DNA from: Oscillospiraceae bacterium
GTDB lineage: Bacteria; Bacillota_A; Clostridia; Oscillospirales; Oscillospiraceae
Direction: 5' to 3'
Length of the DNA: 26,118 bases
Assembly (NCBI GenBank): GCA_017537045.1
Contig: JAFYLN010000135.1
Coordinates: 1-26,118, forward strand
Shown here: piece after piece, positions 7,502 to 13,816 of the stretch
Layout of the letters: every line of letters begins with the position of its first letter
Position numbering within the stretch: the first letter of the stretch is position 1
Translations under genes and position numbers: made by a program
Notes under the pieces: generated by a model
Told to the model about the DNA's origin: nothing
Databases searched by the model: none
Seen by the model: the letters and a program-made list of their open reading frames with translations, nothing else

Positions 7502-9820
7502 TTACAGACGGAGTGTCAGCAGCTCCAGGCTGTTGTCCCGGCAGCAGCTGAAGGCATTTTCCCCGGGCAGCAGGTGTGCGCCGAGTTCCAGCACATAGCG
7601 GAAGGCATATGCACCTCCGCACAGACGGCGGAAGTTGGTGTCCCACTTGTTGTTGGTCAGCCAGCTGTACACGCCGGATTGCGGGATGCTGTCCGTGCTG
7701 TAGTGCCACAGGTTCAGGCTGTCAAAGTGCATCAGGGGCGCATCCAGGGTCGTCAGGGACAGGGCGGTATTTTCGCCCACGCAGACTGCGCCATCGCCGA
7801 CGCAGTAGTAATCCGTGCAGGTACCGGAGATCTGGTCAACGCCGGGCCGCAGGAACAGGCCGGCCTTGTCCACATGCCATACTCCGACAGGGGCGAAGGG
7901 GAAGGCGGCGTAGAGGCCCTCCGGGTCGTCCTCATGCTGCTTGTGGACGCAGACGGTCATAGCGATCTGCGGCAGATCCGTATACAGGGCGTACTTGACG
8001 GTGTATTTCAGCGTGCCGCGCACGGCGTAATCCACCGTCAGGCAGGTGCGCACAGGGCCGTGCTCCGTCACGCGGACGGCGGTGACCCGGCCCTGCTCCG
8101 TTTCGCCCCTCTGCGGGATGCGGGGCTGGAAGTTGTAGCCGCCCACCGCCCAGCGGTTGCCGCCGGGGAAGACCTGGTACACCGGCGCACCCAAGCCGCA
8201 GGAGCCGTCCAGGAGGGATGCGCCCGTGCTGCGGTCGGTCAGGGTGTGTATGCCCTGCATTTCGTCCCAATGCAGCTCGTACCAGGGATTGGTGAAGCAG
8301 CCGTCCGGCATTTCCGGCGTTTCTTTACCTGTGCTGCCGGGCACCAGACGCAGTGTACGCTCCTCCAGCGGGGCCATCTCCAGCACGATGCAGACCTCCG
8401 TGTTCCGCAGGCTCTGCACCAGTTGGCAGGGGTATTTCCGGCCGCCTTCGTCCACTACGCATACGCCCTGACGGACTTCCGGCTCCTCCCAGGCATAGAT
8501 GGGCAGGGCGGCAGCGGCGCGCACAGGGTGATCACAGGGGTTGATGACCCGGAAGGTCAGGGACTGGCCGACGCAGAATTCGCCCTCGCCCTTTGCCTGG
8601 AGCACATCATCCAGGGCCGCGCAGGCCATGGTGTCCGCCTGTACGGCATAAGCGGCCTTGCGGGCGAAGGTCTGCCCGACGATCAGATCGCACTCTGCGG
8701 CATGGGAATGTCCCCAGGTATGCTCCGAATAGAGGATCAGCTGCCGGCGGATGTCATCGCGCCGGTCAGCGCTGACCGCCCGGCAGTCCGGGTCGAGCTG
8801 TTCGATGGTGCGCAGGCTGCGCTGGGCGTTGCGGAACAGGGCCGTCTCCAGCGGGGTGGAGGCCACGCCGTCGGACCACCAGTCGTTCCAGTCACCCCGG
8901 CAGACGGGAATATCCGCCGCCTCCTTCTCAAAGGCTGCGAAGAAATCCGTCAGCGTCGCCGTGTGCAGTCGGATCCGGTCGCCGTGCTTCTCGTTCCAGC
9001 GGGCAATCAGATCGCAGTACGCGTCGGTCGCGGGGCTGTTGTCGGTATACATGCCCGAGCCCATCAGCGGCAGGACGGAGAAGGGATAGCCCTGCGCTTC
9101 CAGGCCCTCCAGCAGGGCCGTCAGCTTCTCTTCCGCCACGGAGATATTCTGCACGTTGACATAGCCGCCCTGGGCGTTCATCACTACGCCGGGGATACCT
9201 GCATTTTCACTCCCCTGCCAGCCGGGGATCAGCCCCAGCAGGTTCGCCCGGTGATAGGGCAGGCCGTTCCACACCAGCAGGCGGTCGCCCCGGTGCGTTT
9301 CCCACCAGAAGGGCTTCAGCGGGCCACCCAGCGGATAGCCGCCGTGGTGCTGATTGATGTTCGTGCACAGGCAACGGACCCCGGCGTCATACAGCTGCTG
9401 CGCCGCCGGCCATGACAGCCCGTTGATGTCGCTGGCCATGGCGGTGTGCAGCGGCAGATTGTGAGTGCGGCAGAAATCCGTGGTACGGCTGATCGCGGCC
9501 TGCAGGGTGGCTTCGTCGGGCAGCTCTGTCAGGTGCAGGTAGAAGGCGGTCACTTCGATATCGCCCCGGCGCACAGCCGTCAGGAAGGCATTGCGTTCTG
9601 CTTCCGACGCTGTCTCCCAGAACTGCTCCACCGCCCAGAAGCCCTCGCAGGTGAAGCGGAACCGCTCCTGTCTGCGCCGAAGCTGCTGTGCGCTGGTACC
9701 GGCCAGCTCTACCGCCTGCCGGACGAACTGTGCATGGTAGCGGCTGATGACCTCCTGTCGGTGGGTATATCCCACATCAATGTGACTGTGCTGGATGATG
9801 TAAACGTCCCATTTGCGCAT
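7502..9820 (-). CDS. GH38-type alpha-mannosidase-like glycosidase (DUF5054-like)
   Basis: This is a 772-residue glycosidase. The N-terminus IIQHSHIDVGYTH (8-20) contains the HxHxD zinc/substrate box of family 38 (H11, H13, D15). MASDINGLSWP (128-137) carries the probable nucleophile D131. The C-terminal half is beta-rich, as in GH38 enzymes. The D-x-NG-SW form differs from classical lysosomal and Golgi mannosidases and resembles a bacterial clade annotated as DUF5054 or GH38-like, for which activity on alpha-mannosides is not assured. There is no signal peptide. GGGAGGG lies 6 bases before the ATG. Its GC-rich codon usage matches the neighbouring GH28 and AraC genes, so the three probably form one plant-glycan unit of common origin. 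Confidence 0.85.
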   Translation of the reverse strand: MRKWDVYIIQHSHIDVGYTHRQEVISRYHAQFVRQAVELAGTSAQQLRRRQERFRFTCEGFWAVEQFWETASEAERNAFLTAVRRGDIEVTAFYLHLTELPDEATLQAAISRTTDFCRTHNLPLHTAMASDINGLSWPAAQQLYDAGVRCLCTNINQHHGGYPLGGPLKPFWWETHRGDRLLVWNGLPYHRANLLGLIPGWQGSENAGIPGVVMNAQGGYVNVQNISVAEEKLTALLEGLEAQGYPFSVLPLMGSGMYTDNSPATDAYCDLIARWNEKHGDRIRLHTATLTDFFAAFEKEAADIPVCRGDWNDWWSDGVASTPLETALFRNAQRSLRTIEQLDPDCRAVSADRRDDIRRQLILYSEHTWGHSHAAECDLIVGQTFARKAAYAVQADTMACAALDDVLQAKGEGEFCVGQSLTFRVINPCDHPVRAAAALPIYAWEEPEVRQGVCVVDEGGRKYPCQLVQSLRNTEVCIVLEMAPLEERTLRLVPGSTGKETPEMPDGCFTNPWYELHWDEMQGIHTLTDRSTGASLLDGSCGLGAPVYQVFPGGNRWAVGGYNFQPRIPQRGETEQGRVTAVRVTEHGPVRTCLTVDYAVRGTLKYTVKYALYTDLPQIAMTVCVHKQHEDDPEGLYAAFPFAPVGVWHVDKAGLFLRPGVDQISGTCTDYYCVGDGAVCVGENTALSLTTLDAPLMHFDSLNLWHYSTDSIPQSGVYSWLTNNKWDTNFRRLCGGAYAFRYVLELGAHLLPGENAFSCCRDNSLELLTLRL

Positions 9821-9849
9821 ATGCGTCCCTCCCGGTACTCGATACCTCT

Positions 9850-9879
9850 ATTCTACCACATCCAATCTCCTGTTGTCAT
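9850..9879 (-). promoter_or_regulatory. Promoter of the GH38-type gene
   Basis: On the minus strand, a -35 ATGACA (9874-9879) is 18 bases from a -10 TAGAAT (9850-9855), which is preceded by TGTGG (extended TGn form). The -10 lies about 30 bases before the start codon. Confidence 0.6.
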
Positions 9880-9927
9880 ACGGCATATTAACGGAGGATG
9901 TGCTATATTGACAGGCTGATGCTCTTT

Positions 9928-10114
9928 CCGGTAGGGAAAATAAGTTTGCGAACTTGTGAAAATGGACGCTTTCCTCAGTTTTTCTGACTTTCAGAACACT
10001 CAATGTGGTACTTGCACTCAAAAAAGTGGCCGCAGCCATTTTTCGATACTCCGTACCGTAGAATGCGGAGTTTCCAACAGAAAAAACTTTGCCATGTGCC
10101 GCTTTCCCTACGGG
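9928..10114. repeat. Non-coding block bounded by an imperfect inverted repeat
   Basis: The gap 9821-10195 has no convincing gene. It contains an 11-of-13 inverted repeat: CCGGTAGGGAAAA at 9928-9940 against CTTTCCCTACGGG at 10102-10114. Inside are several smaller hairpins: AAGTT(TGCG)AACTT at 9942-9955, a terminator-like hairpin at 10021-10043, and ACTCCG/CGGAGT at 10048-10071. It could be a small non-autonomous element or a structured RNA. No target-site duplication was found, so the first option is only a suggestion. Confidence 0.35.
10021..10043. terminator. Terminator-like hairpin, readable on both strands
   Basis: AAAAAGTGGC followed by CGCA and GCCATTTTT folds into a 9-bp stem with one bulged G. 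A and T runs on the two sides make it terminator-like in either direction. It would protect the downstream small gene from read-through. Confidence 0.5.
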
Positions 10115-10122
10115 AGCCAAAT

Positions 10123-10151
10123 TTGCTTTCCACGAAATTTTATAGTAAAAT
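10123..10151 (+). promoter_or_regulatory. Promoter of the small TAG-containing gene
   Basis: A -35 TTGCTT (10123-10128) and a -10 TAAAAT (10146-10151) have 17-base spacing, 45 bases before the ATG at 10196. Confidence 0.5.
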
Positions 10152-10195
10152 AGTAGTAGATAAAGGGGCAGTGCCTCAAGGGAGTGAAATGAAAA

Positions 10196-10504
10196 ATGAT
10201 CTTTACACCACTAAATCATCTGCGTGGTATGTAGCAGCACCGCTCAAGTATTCCTAACAATCCATATCATGATCAGCATATTAAGGAATTCACCGAGTAT
10301 ATGGATGATACCGTTACGCAGCTTCAGCTACATTATGATGGCATCTTCATGAAACAGAACGAAATCATCGAAACACTTGTTCAGCGAGTAGAAAAGTTGG
10401 AACAGAATGCCAACATCAAGCGCAATCCATTTGAGGTGGACATCGTAGCCACCAAGGAATCTTTAGAGAAGTTGAAGAAAGCAATCCTTGGCATCTTCCG
10501 ATAA
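10196..10504 (+). pseudogene. Small unknown gene interrupted by an in-frame TAG at codon 13
   Basis: The frame opens with ATG 10196 (MIFTPLNHLRGM) and meets TAG at 10232-10234. It then continues without another stop for 90 codons to TAA 10504. The later part is hydrophilic and helical, with a short coiled coil (EIIETLVQRVEKLEQN) and the ending KKAILGIFR. I do not recognise the family. The next codon in frame after TAG is CAG, and TAG is one base from CAG. The frame has a promoter and a weak ribosome site (GGGAGTG), which suggests it was once, or still is, expressed as one protein of about 102 residues. Alternatives are that translation starts at ATG 10301, which lacks a good ribosome site, or that the 22-codon frame from ATG 10189 is a leader. 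Confidence 0.5.
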
Positions 10505-10525
10505 GTAATATCTTTTCTAAAAGGC

Positions 10526-10555
10526 AAAGGCAGCAGAAACGATCTGCTGCCCTTT
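10526..10555. terminator. Terminator-like hairpin between convergent genes
   Basis: AAAGGCAGCAG and CTGCTGCCCTTT pair through an 8-bp core (10529-10536 with 10544-10551), extended by AAA/TTT across a bulged C. The hairpin lies between the stop of the TAG-containing gene and the stop of the DUF2200 gene. The T tail is short. Confidence 0.55.
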
Positions 10556-10585
10556 ACGTATAATCATTTGACAAAGTCATCTTGT

Positions 10586-10936
10586 TCATTTTCGCAGGAT
10601 CTTTTCCATAGGCTTGCCCTTGGCCAGTTCATCCACCAGTTTGTCCAGATAGCGGATTTCCTGCATCAGCGGATCCTCGATCAATTCTACCTTGATGCCG
10701 CAAATGCTGCCTTTAATCATCTTCCTGTTGGGATTCAGGGCAGGCGCATTACGGAAGAAATCTCCATAAGACAGATCTGATACGAGTCGTGCTTCAATTC
10801 CCTCGGAAGTATAGCCCGTGAGCCAGGATGTTACTTCCAGCACTTCGCTTTTTGTCCGTCCCTTGCGCTCAGCCTTAGCAATCAGCATCGGATACACCTT
10901 GGCAAAAGACATGGCAAATACTTTTTCGTTTTCCAT
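10586..10936 (-). CDS. DUF2200 family protein
   Basis: This 116-residue protein matches the DUF2200 family as I know it. Marks are VFAMSFAKVYPMLIAKAERK (6-25), then GRTKSEVLEV and SWLTGY, and in the second half ALNPNR followed by IKGSICG and the highly conserved DELAKGKPMEKILRK ending. The function of the family is unknown; it is small, cytosolic and probably all helical. The start lies 9 bases after the acetyltransferase stop, with the ribosome site GTGAGGT 6 bases before the ATG. The upstream gene has a near-identical site, so the two form an operon. Confidence 0.9.
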   Translation of the reverse strand: MENEKVFAMSFAKVYPMLIAKAERKGRTKSEVLEVTSWLTGYTSEGIEARLVSDLSYGDFFRNAPALNPNRKMIKGSICGIKVELIEDPLMQEIRYLDKLVDELAKGKPMEKILRK

Positions 10937-10945
10937 GACGTTACC

Positions 10946-11575
10946 TCACTCCAGGCCCTGAAAACCATCCACATATTGCTGAAGTCTTTCCACAAAGGCA
11001 CCCATGTGATAGCCATCGCAGACCGCATGATGCACCTGAATGGCCAGGGGCAGGAGGCGTCTTCCGTCCCGCTCAAAGAACTTGCCCATGGTGAAAATCG
11101 GAAGCAAGAACTTGCCGTCATCAAACACGTTGATATTGAAGGCAGTGAACTCCAGCCAAGGCACCATGGAAATGTTGAAAGAATTGGCGGGCGTACCTTC
11201 CTTCGGAGCAAAGCGCGTGGATTTGGAGTATTCCTCCGCATCCACTTCATAGCGCTTCAGGAATTCTGCATAGTCCTCGGAAAAGTAAGACCAGATGCCG
11301 GAGAAGTTCTTATTTTCCTTGTTGAATACGGTGTACATCGGGTGCATGTCATCATAAATACCAGGACCGTCCGGCGTCAGAACTGTCCGGAATTCCGGCA
11401 TATCATTGACTGTCTTAGTCAGCAGCCAGATCATAGCCGGGTACAGCTTCTGCCCTTTCAGGTTCGTAATGTCGATATTGACTACAGCGGAGTAGGTACA
11501 AACCACTTCCTTGATGAAGTGTTCGTAGAATTCCTTCCGCTCCCAATTTTCCATGTCGATGAGTTGAAGGGCCAT
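10946..11575 (-). CDS. Type A chloramphenicol acetyltransferase-like protein
   Basis: This 209-residue protein closely follows the CatP/CatA plan: CTYSAVVNIDIT (26-37), PEFRTVLTPDGPGIYDDMHP (60-79), SFNISMVPWLEF (132-143) with the oxyanion-stabilising Ser, and IQVHHAVCDGYHM (179-191). Within the last of these, H183 is the catalytic base of the HxxxD motif. The enzyme would transfer acetyl from acetyl-CoA to the 3-hydroxyl of chloramphenicol. Length and active site are complete, so it could give resistance, but many clostridial chromosomal homologues are not proven resistance genes. The ribosome site is GTGAGGT, 6 bases before the ATG. It is the first gene of an operon with DUF2200. Confidence 0.9.
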   Translation of the reverse strand: MALQLIDMENWERKEFYEHFIKEVVCTYSAVVNIDITNLKGQKLYPAMIWLLTKTVNDMPEFRTVLTPDGPGIYDDMHPMYTVFNKENKNFSGIWSYFSEDYAEFLKRYEVDAEEYSKSTRFAPKEGTPANSFNISMVPWLEFTAFNINVFDDGKFLLPIFTMGKFFERDGRRLLPLAIQVHHAVCDGYHMGAFVERLQQYVDGFQGLE

Positions 11576-11729
11576 AATATTACCTCACACGATGGTTTTC
11601 AATACTTTATAGGTTAGCCTCAATCAGAGGCATTTTCGATCATTGATTCTCGCAGCAATTGAGGCGGCAGCGGCCCTTTTCATATTACGTTGCCGTGTTC
11701 GTCCCGAAACCTATCCCCACATACGCAGA

Positions 11730-11762
11730 AGGGAACAGACCACCAAGGCGTGGCTGTTCCCT
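11730..11762. terminator. Strong hairpin downstream of the XRE gene
   Basis: AGGGAACAG (11730-11738) pairs with CTGTTCCCT (11754-11762), extended inward by CCAC/GTGG across one bulged A, for a 13-bp stem in all. It lies 10 bases beyond the XRE stop codon. The T tail is poor in the XRE direction, so it may be a weak terminator or an RNA-stabilising hairpin. The rest of the gap 11576-11771 shows only a short GCCTC/GAGGC hairpin upstream of the acetyltransferase. Confidence 0.5.
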
Positions 11763-11771
11763 ATTTGTGTA

Positions 11772-11981
11772 TCAAACTTTCGTGCCGTCTTCGAACTCAA
11801 AACCGAAGAAGTATTTTGCGCCCAGTGCTGCAGCGATCTTCTCCATCTCTTCAGCAGTGAAAGAACCGCGCTTCATGCGCTGATTCAGGTTTGCCGGAGA
11901 CGTTCCAATCTCACGGGCAAGCGCGGCCTGACTCATGCCCTTATAGGCCAGAGCCATGCTGATTTTCTGCTCAATCGTCAT
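11772..11981 (-). CDS. Small XRE-family helix-turn-helix regulator
   Basis: This 69-residue, single-domain Cro/C1-type DNA-binding protein has the helix-turn-helix GMSQAALAREIGTSPANLNQ (residues 15-34), followed by a third helix and a short tail rich in Phe and acidic residues. The ATG at 11981 has GAGGTG six bases upstream. A GTG three codons earlier lies inside that ribosome site and is rejected. It is transcribed divergently from the small phage-like gene at 12165. Three AGTTAAY boxes lie in the shared gap, so it is probably the local repressor of the mobile-element gene set (ardC, resolvase). Confidence 0.9.
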   Translation of the reverse strand: MTIEQKISMALAYKGMSQAALAREIGTSPANLNQRMKRGSFTAEEMEKIAAALGAKYFFGFEFEDGTKV

Positions 11982-11999
11982 GATAATCACCTCACCGGG

Positions 12000-12028
12000 A
12001 TTATATCACAGTTTGCTCAACAAATCAA
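12000..12028 (-). promoter_or_regulatory. Promoter of the XRE regulator
   Basis: On the minus strand, a -35 TTGATT (12023-12028) is 17 bases from a perfect -10 TATAAT (12000-12005). The transcript start would lie very close to the ribosome site, so the leader is short. Confidence 0.75.
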
Positions 12029-12030
12029 TC

Positions 12031-12122
12031 AGTTAACGATAATGATGCAGCGATGAAGAAAATTCACTGTAAAGTTAATTTGCGTATTGACTTTCTTAAA
12101 CGGATAGTGTATAATATTAACT
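12031..12122. promoter_or_regulatory. Three AGTTAAY boxes in the divergent promoter region
   Basis: AGTTAAC (12031-12037), AGTTAAT (12073-12079) and its inverse ATTAACT (12116-12122) flank the two divergent promoters. One copy lies just upstream of the XRE -35 box and one directly follows the -10 box of the plus-strand promoter. Such placement is typical of operators for a small Cro/C1-type repressor. The boxes are seen directly; the binding protein is inferred. Confidence 0.4.
12087..12115 (+). promoter_or_regulatory. Strong promoter of the small gene - ardC - resolvase group
   Basis: A near-consensus -35 TTGACT (12087-12092) and a perfect -10 TATAAT (12110-12115) are 17 bases apart, 50 bases before the ATG at 12165. 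It is the best-matching promoter of the accessory region. Confidence 0.85.
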
Positions 12123-12164
12123 GTAGAGGGAATGAGCCCTCAAAACAAAAGGAGGAACTCAACA

Positions 12165-12434
12165 ATGTGCGACCCCAACATGGAAGCAAAAGTCCACGAA
12201 CTGATGGAACTGAAGCGGATGAAGGAAGAGCTTGAAGCCGAAATCGCCGCCGCAGAAGACGCCATCAAGGCAGTCATGGGAGACGAAGAGCTCCTGACCG
12301 CTGGAGCATACAAGGTCAGTTGGAAGACCTTCACCAGCAGCCGGGTCGATACCACTGCCCTGAAGAAGGCGCTGCCGAACATCGCCGCCCAGTACACCAA
12401 GACCACCACCGCCCGCCGCTTCTCCATAAACTAA
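12165..12434 (+). CDS. Small phage/mobile-element protein
   Basis: This is an 89-residue acidic protein. Residues 5-45 form an amphipathic coiled coil (LMELKRMKEELEAEIAAAED). The C-terminal half contains YKVSWKTFTSSRVDTTALKK and ends in YTKTTTARRFSIN. The pattern K-V-S-W, S-R-D-T, TTTARRF recurs, to my knowledge, in small proteins encoded beside YqaJ-type recombinases and helicases in phages and integrative elements of Bacillota. No enzymatic motif is present. GGAGG lies nine bases before the ATG, downstream of a strong promoter. It is the first gene of the probable transcript that includes ardC. Confidence 0.75.
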   Translation: MCDPNMEAKVHELMELKRMKEELEAEIAAAEDAIKAVMGDEELLTAGAYKVSWKTFTSSRVDTTALKKALPNIAAQYTKTTTARRFSIN

Positions 12435-12436
12435 AA

Positions 12437-12534
12437 GCCGGAACACCTACCACAGCATTCCGGCAAACGCCCCACGAATAACGACCAAGAAACCCGGGGA
12501 GCACTTCATTCTACCACACTTGGAGTGCTCCCCG
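12437..12534 (+). promoter_or_regulatory. Twin hairpins with matching loops before ardC
   Basis: Hairpin 1 pairs GCCGGAA (12437-12443) with TTCCGGC (12458-12464) around a 14-base loop. Hairpin 2 pairs CGGGGAGCACT (12495-12505) with AGTGCTCCCCG (12524-12534). It can extend by a T-G and a C-G pair, which also leaves a 14-base loop (12508-12521). Both loops contain CTACCACA, starting at the fourth loop base (12447-12454 and 12511-12518). Neither hairpin has a T run, so they are not ordinary terminators. Their position between a stop codon and the ardC ribosome site suggests RNA-level control or a protein- or RNA-binding site. Confidence 0.6.
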
Positions 12535-12554
12535 CAAGATGAAAGGAGCACAAA

Positions 12555-13382
12555 ATGGACATTTACGCAGCCGTTACCGACCGCATTATCGAACAGATGG
12601 AGCAGGGTATCATCCCCTGGCAGAAACCCTGGATTTCCAACAGCAAGGCCATCAGCCATGCGACCGGTAAACCTTACAGCCTTCTCAATCAGTTGATGCT
12701 GGGTCGCCCTGGTGAATACCTCACTTTCAAACAGTGCCAAGCGGCTGGCGGCAAGGTGAAGAAGGGGGCGAAGTCCTCCATGGTGGTCTTCTGGAAATGG
12801 ATAGAGCAGGAAGACGAAGAAACCAGAGAGACCAAGGAAGTCCCGTTCCTGCGTTATTACAACGTCTTCCACATCGACCAATGCGAAGGCATCACCGCCA
12901 AGCATACCACCGAAGCTGCCTTCCCTGATGGGGCTGAAGTCCTGGAAGCCGCGCAAGAAATCGTGTACGACTACCTGGGCCGCACGGGCGTGAAGCTCTC
13001 CCACACCGAAGGCGACCAAGCCTTCTACCGTCCTTCCACTGATGAAGTGGTGCTCCCCATCCGCAAGCAGTTTGTCAGCACAGCGGAATACTACAGCACC
13101 GTCTTCCACGAACTGACCCACAGCACCGGACATCCCTCCCGGTTGAATCGGCTGGCGCGGCCTTCCTTCTTTGGAACGGAAGACTACAGCAAAGAAGAGC
13201 TCGTCGCAGAGATCGGCGCGGCCACCTTGGTCAACCATGTCGGACTTGAAACCTCCGGCAGCATCCGCAACAGCGCGGCCTACATCCAGAACTGGCTGAA
13301 GGTTCTGAAGGATGACAAGCGCTTCATCGTCAGCGCTGCGGGCCGAGCCGAAAAAGCCGTCAACCTGATTCTGAACCAGTAA
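12555..13382 (+). CDS. ardC: ArdC-type antirestriction protein (ssDNA-binding N-domain plus zincin-like metallopeptidase)
   Basis: This 275-residue protein has the ArdC/LtrC layout. The N-terminal ssDNA-binding domain covers about 1-115 and includes GIIPWQKPW (18-26), then a GKPYSLLNQLML stretch and FKQCQAAGGKVKKGAKS. The C-terminal zincin-like domain contains HELTHSTGH (185-193), with the metal ligands H185 and H189 and catalytic E186. Known ArdC proteins coat incoming single-stranded DNA and shield conjugating plasmids from restriction, notably by type I enzymes. The start has AAGGAG six bases before the ATG. It lies in a gene run ahead of a resolvase, about 6 kb from a complete type I R-M operon on the other strand. 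Confidence 0.92.
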   Translation: MDIYAAVTDRIIEQMEQGIIPWQKPWISNSKAISHATGKPYSLLNQLMLGRPGEYLTFKQCQAAGGKVKKGAKSSMVVFWKWIEQEDEETRETKEVPFLRYYNVFHIDQCEGITAKHTTEAAFPDGAEVLEAAQEIVYDYLGRTGVKLSHTEGDQAFYRPSTDEVVLPIRKQFVSTAEYYSTVFHELTHSTGHPSRLNRLARPSFFGTEDYSKEELVAEIGAATLVNHVGLETSGSIRNSAAYIQNWLKVLKDDKRFIVSAAGRAEKAVNLILNQ

Positions 13383-13390
13383 GGACGAAA

Positions 13391-13419
13391 GCCCCGGCGG
13401 GGAGCAATCCCCGTCGGGC
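13391..13419 (+). promoter_or_regulatory. GC-rich hairpin between ardC and the next gene
   Basis: GCCCCGGCGGGG (13391-13402) pairs with CCCCGTCGGGC (13409-13419), with one bulge, one G-T pair and a 6-base loop. It ends three bases before the ribosome site GGAGGG of the next gene. There is no T run, so it probably affects RNA stability or translation rather than termination. Confidence 0.5.
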
Positions 13420-13432
13420 ATGGAGGGACATT

Positions 13433-13690
13433 ATGACCTGGGAAGATGATTTCATGTGCGTCACCCAGAGCGCATTTAGTGAAATGCGGCTACTGGTCGA
13501 AGGTGCTATCGTGGTTTATGAGGAGGACGCTGGCATCCTTTGCCGACTGGCGCGGGAAGCAGAAAAGTACGACGCGCTGCGAGCATTGAACGATGTCGGC
13601 ACAGCGCTGTATGAGTTCCGGCGTCATTTGAAGCAGCTCCAGGAAGCACACCGCAAAGAGGAGCTCCGGCTGAGCGAAGAACAGGCGTAA
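13433..13690 (+). CDS. Small hypothetical protein
   Basis: This 85-residue, strongly helical, acidic protein (MTWEDDFMC start, then CRLAREAEKYDALRALNDVG and FRRHLKQLQEAHRKEELRLS) has no recognised domain. GGAGGG lies five bases before the ATG. The spacing, direction and codon use fit co-transcription with ardC. Proteins of this kind are common fillers of integrative-element operons; no function can be assigned from sequence. Confidence 0.7.
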   Translation: MTWEDDFMCVTQSAFSEMRLLVEGAIVVYEEDAGILCRLAREAEKYDALRALNDVGTALYEFRRHLKQLQEAHRKEELRLSEEQA

Positions 13691-13722
13691 AATCAAACAA
13701 ACGTAATCACTACCAGAATTTC

Positions 13723-13790
13723 GGCTGAAATGCCGTGCCGATTTTCCTGGGGTTGCGAGCCCTAAAAAGTGTAATTCGGGCATTTCAGCC
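13723..13790 (+). repeat. 12-bp perfect inverted repeat upstream of the resolvase gene
   Basis: GGCTGAAATGCC (13723-13734) and GGCATTTCAGCC (13779-13790) are exact inverse copies separated by 44 bases. A smaller GGG/CCC hairpin lies inside the spacer. The right arm is followed by TTTCTTTT, so it can act as a terminator with a large loop. Its position just before a serine resolvase gene also fits a res-type recombination site. Sequence alone does not decide between the two. Confidence 0.55.
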
Positions 13791-13816
13791 TTTCTTTTAC
13801 AACAGGAGGGCAAACG

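Noticed and set aside
7574..9415. 613-residue plus-strand reading opposite the GH38-type gene
   Set aside because: Antisense shadow with biased Gly/Ala/Val/His composition and no recognisable domain.
10189..10257. 22-codon frame starting MKNDLYTTKSS as an independent gene
   Set aside because: It overlaps the longer TAG-interrupted frame and its sequence carries no recognisable feature. A leader-peptide role cannot be excluded but is unsupported.
12447..12534. CRISPR-like repetition because CTACCACA recurs
   Set aside because: Only two copies occur, both in hairpin loops, with no spacer-repeat array and no cas genes.
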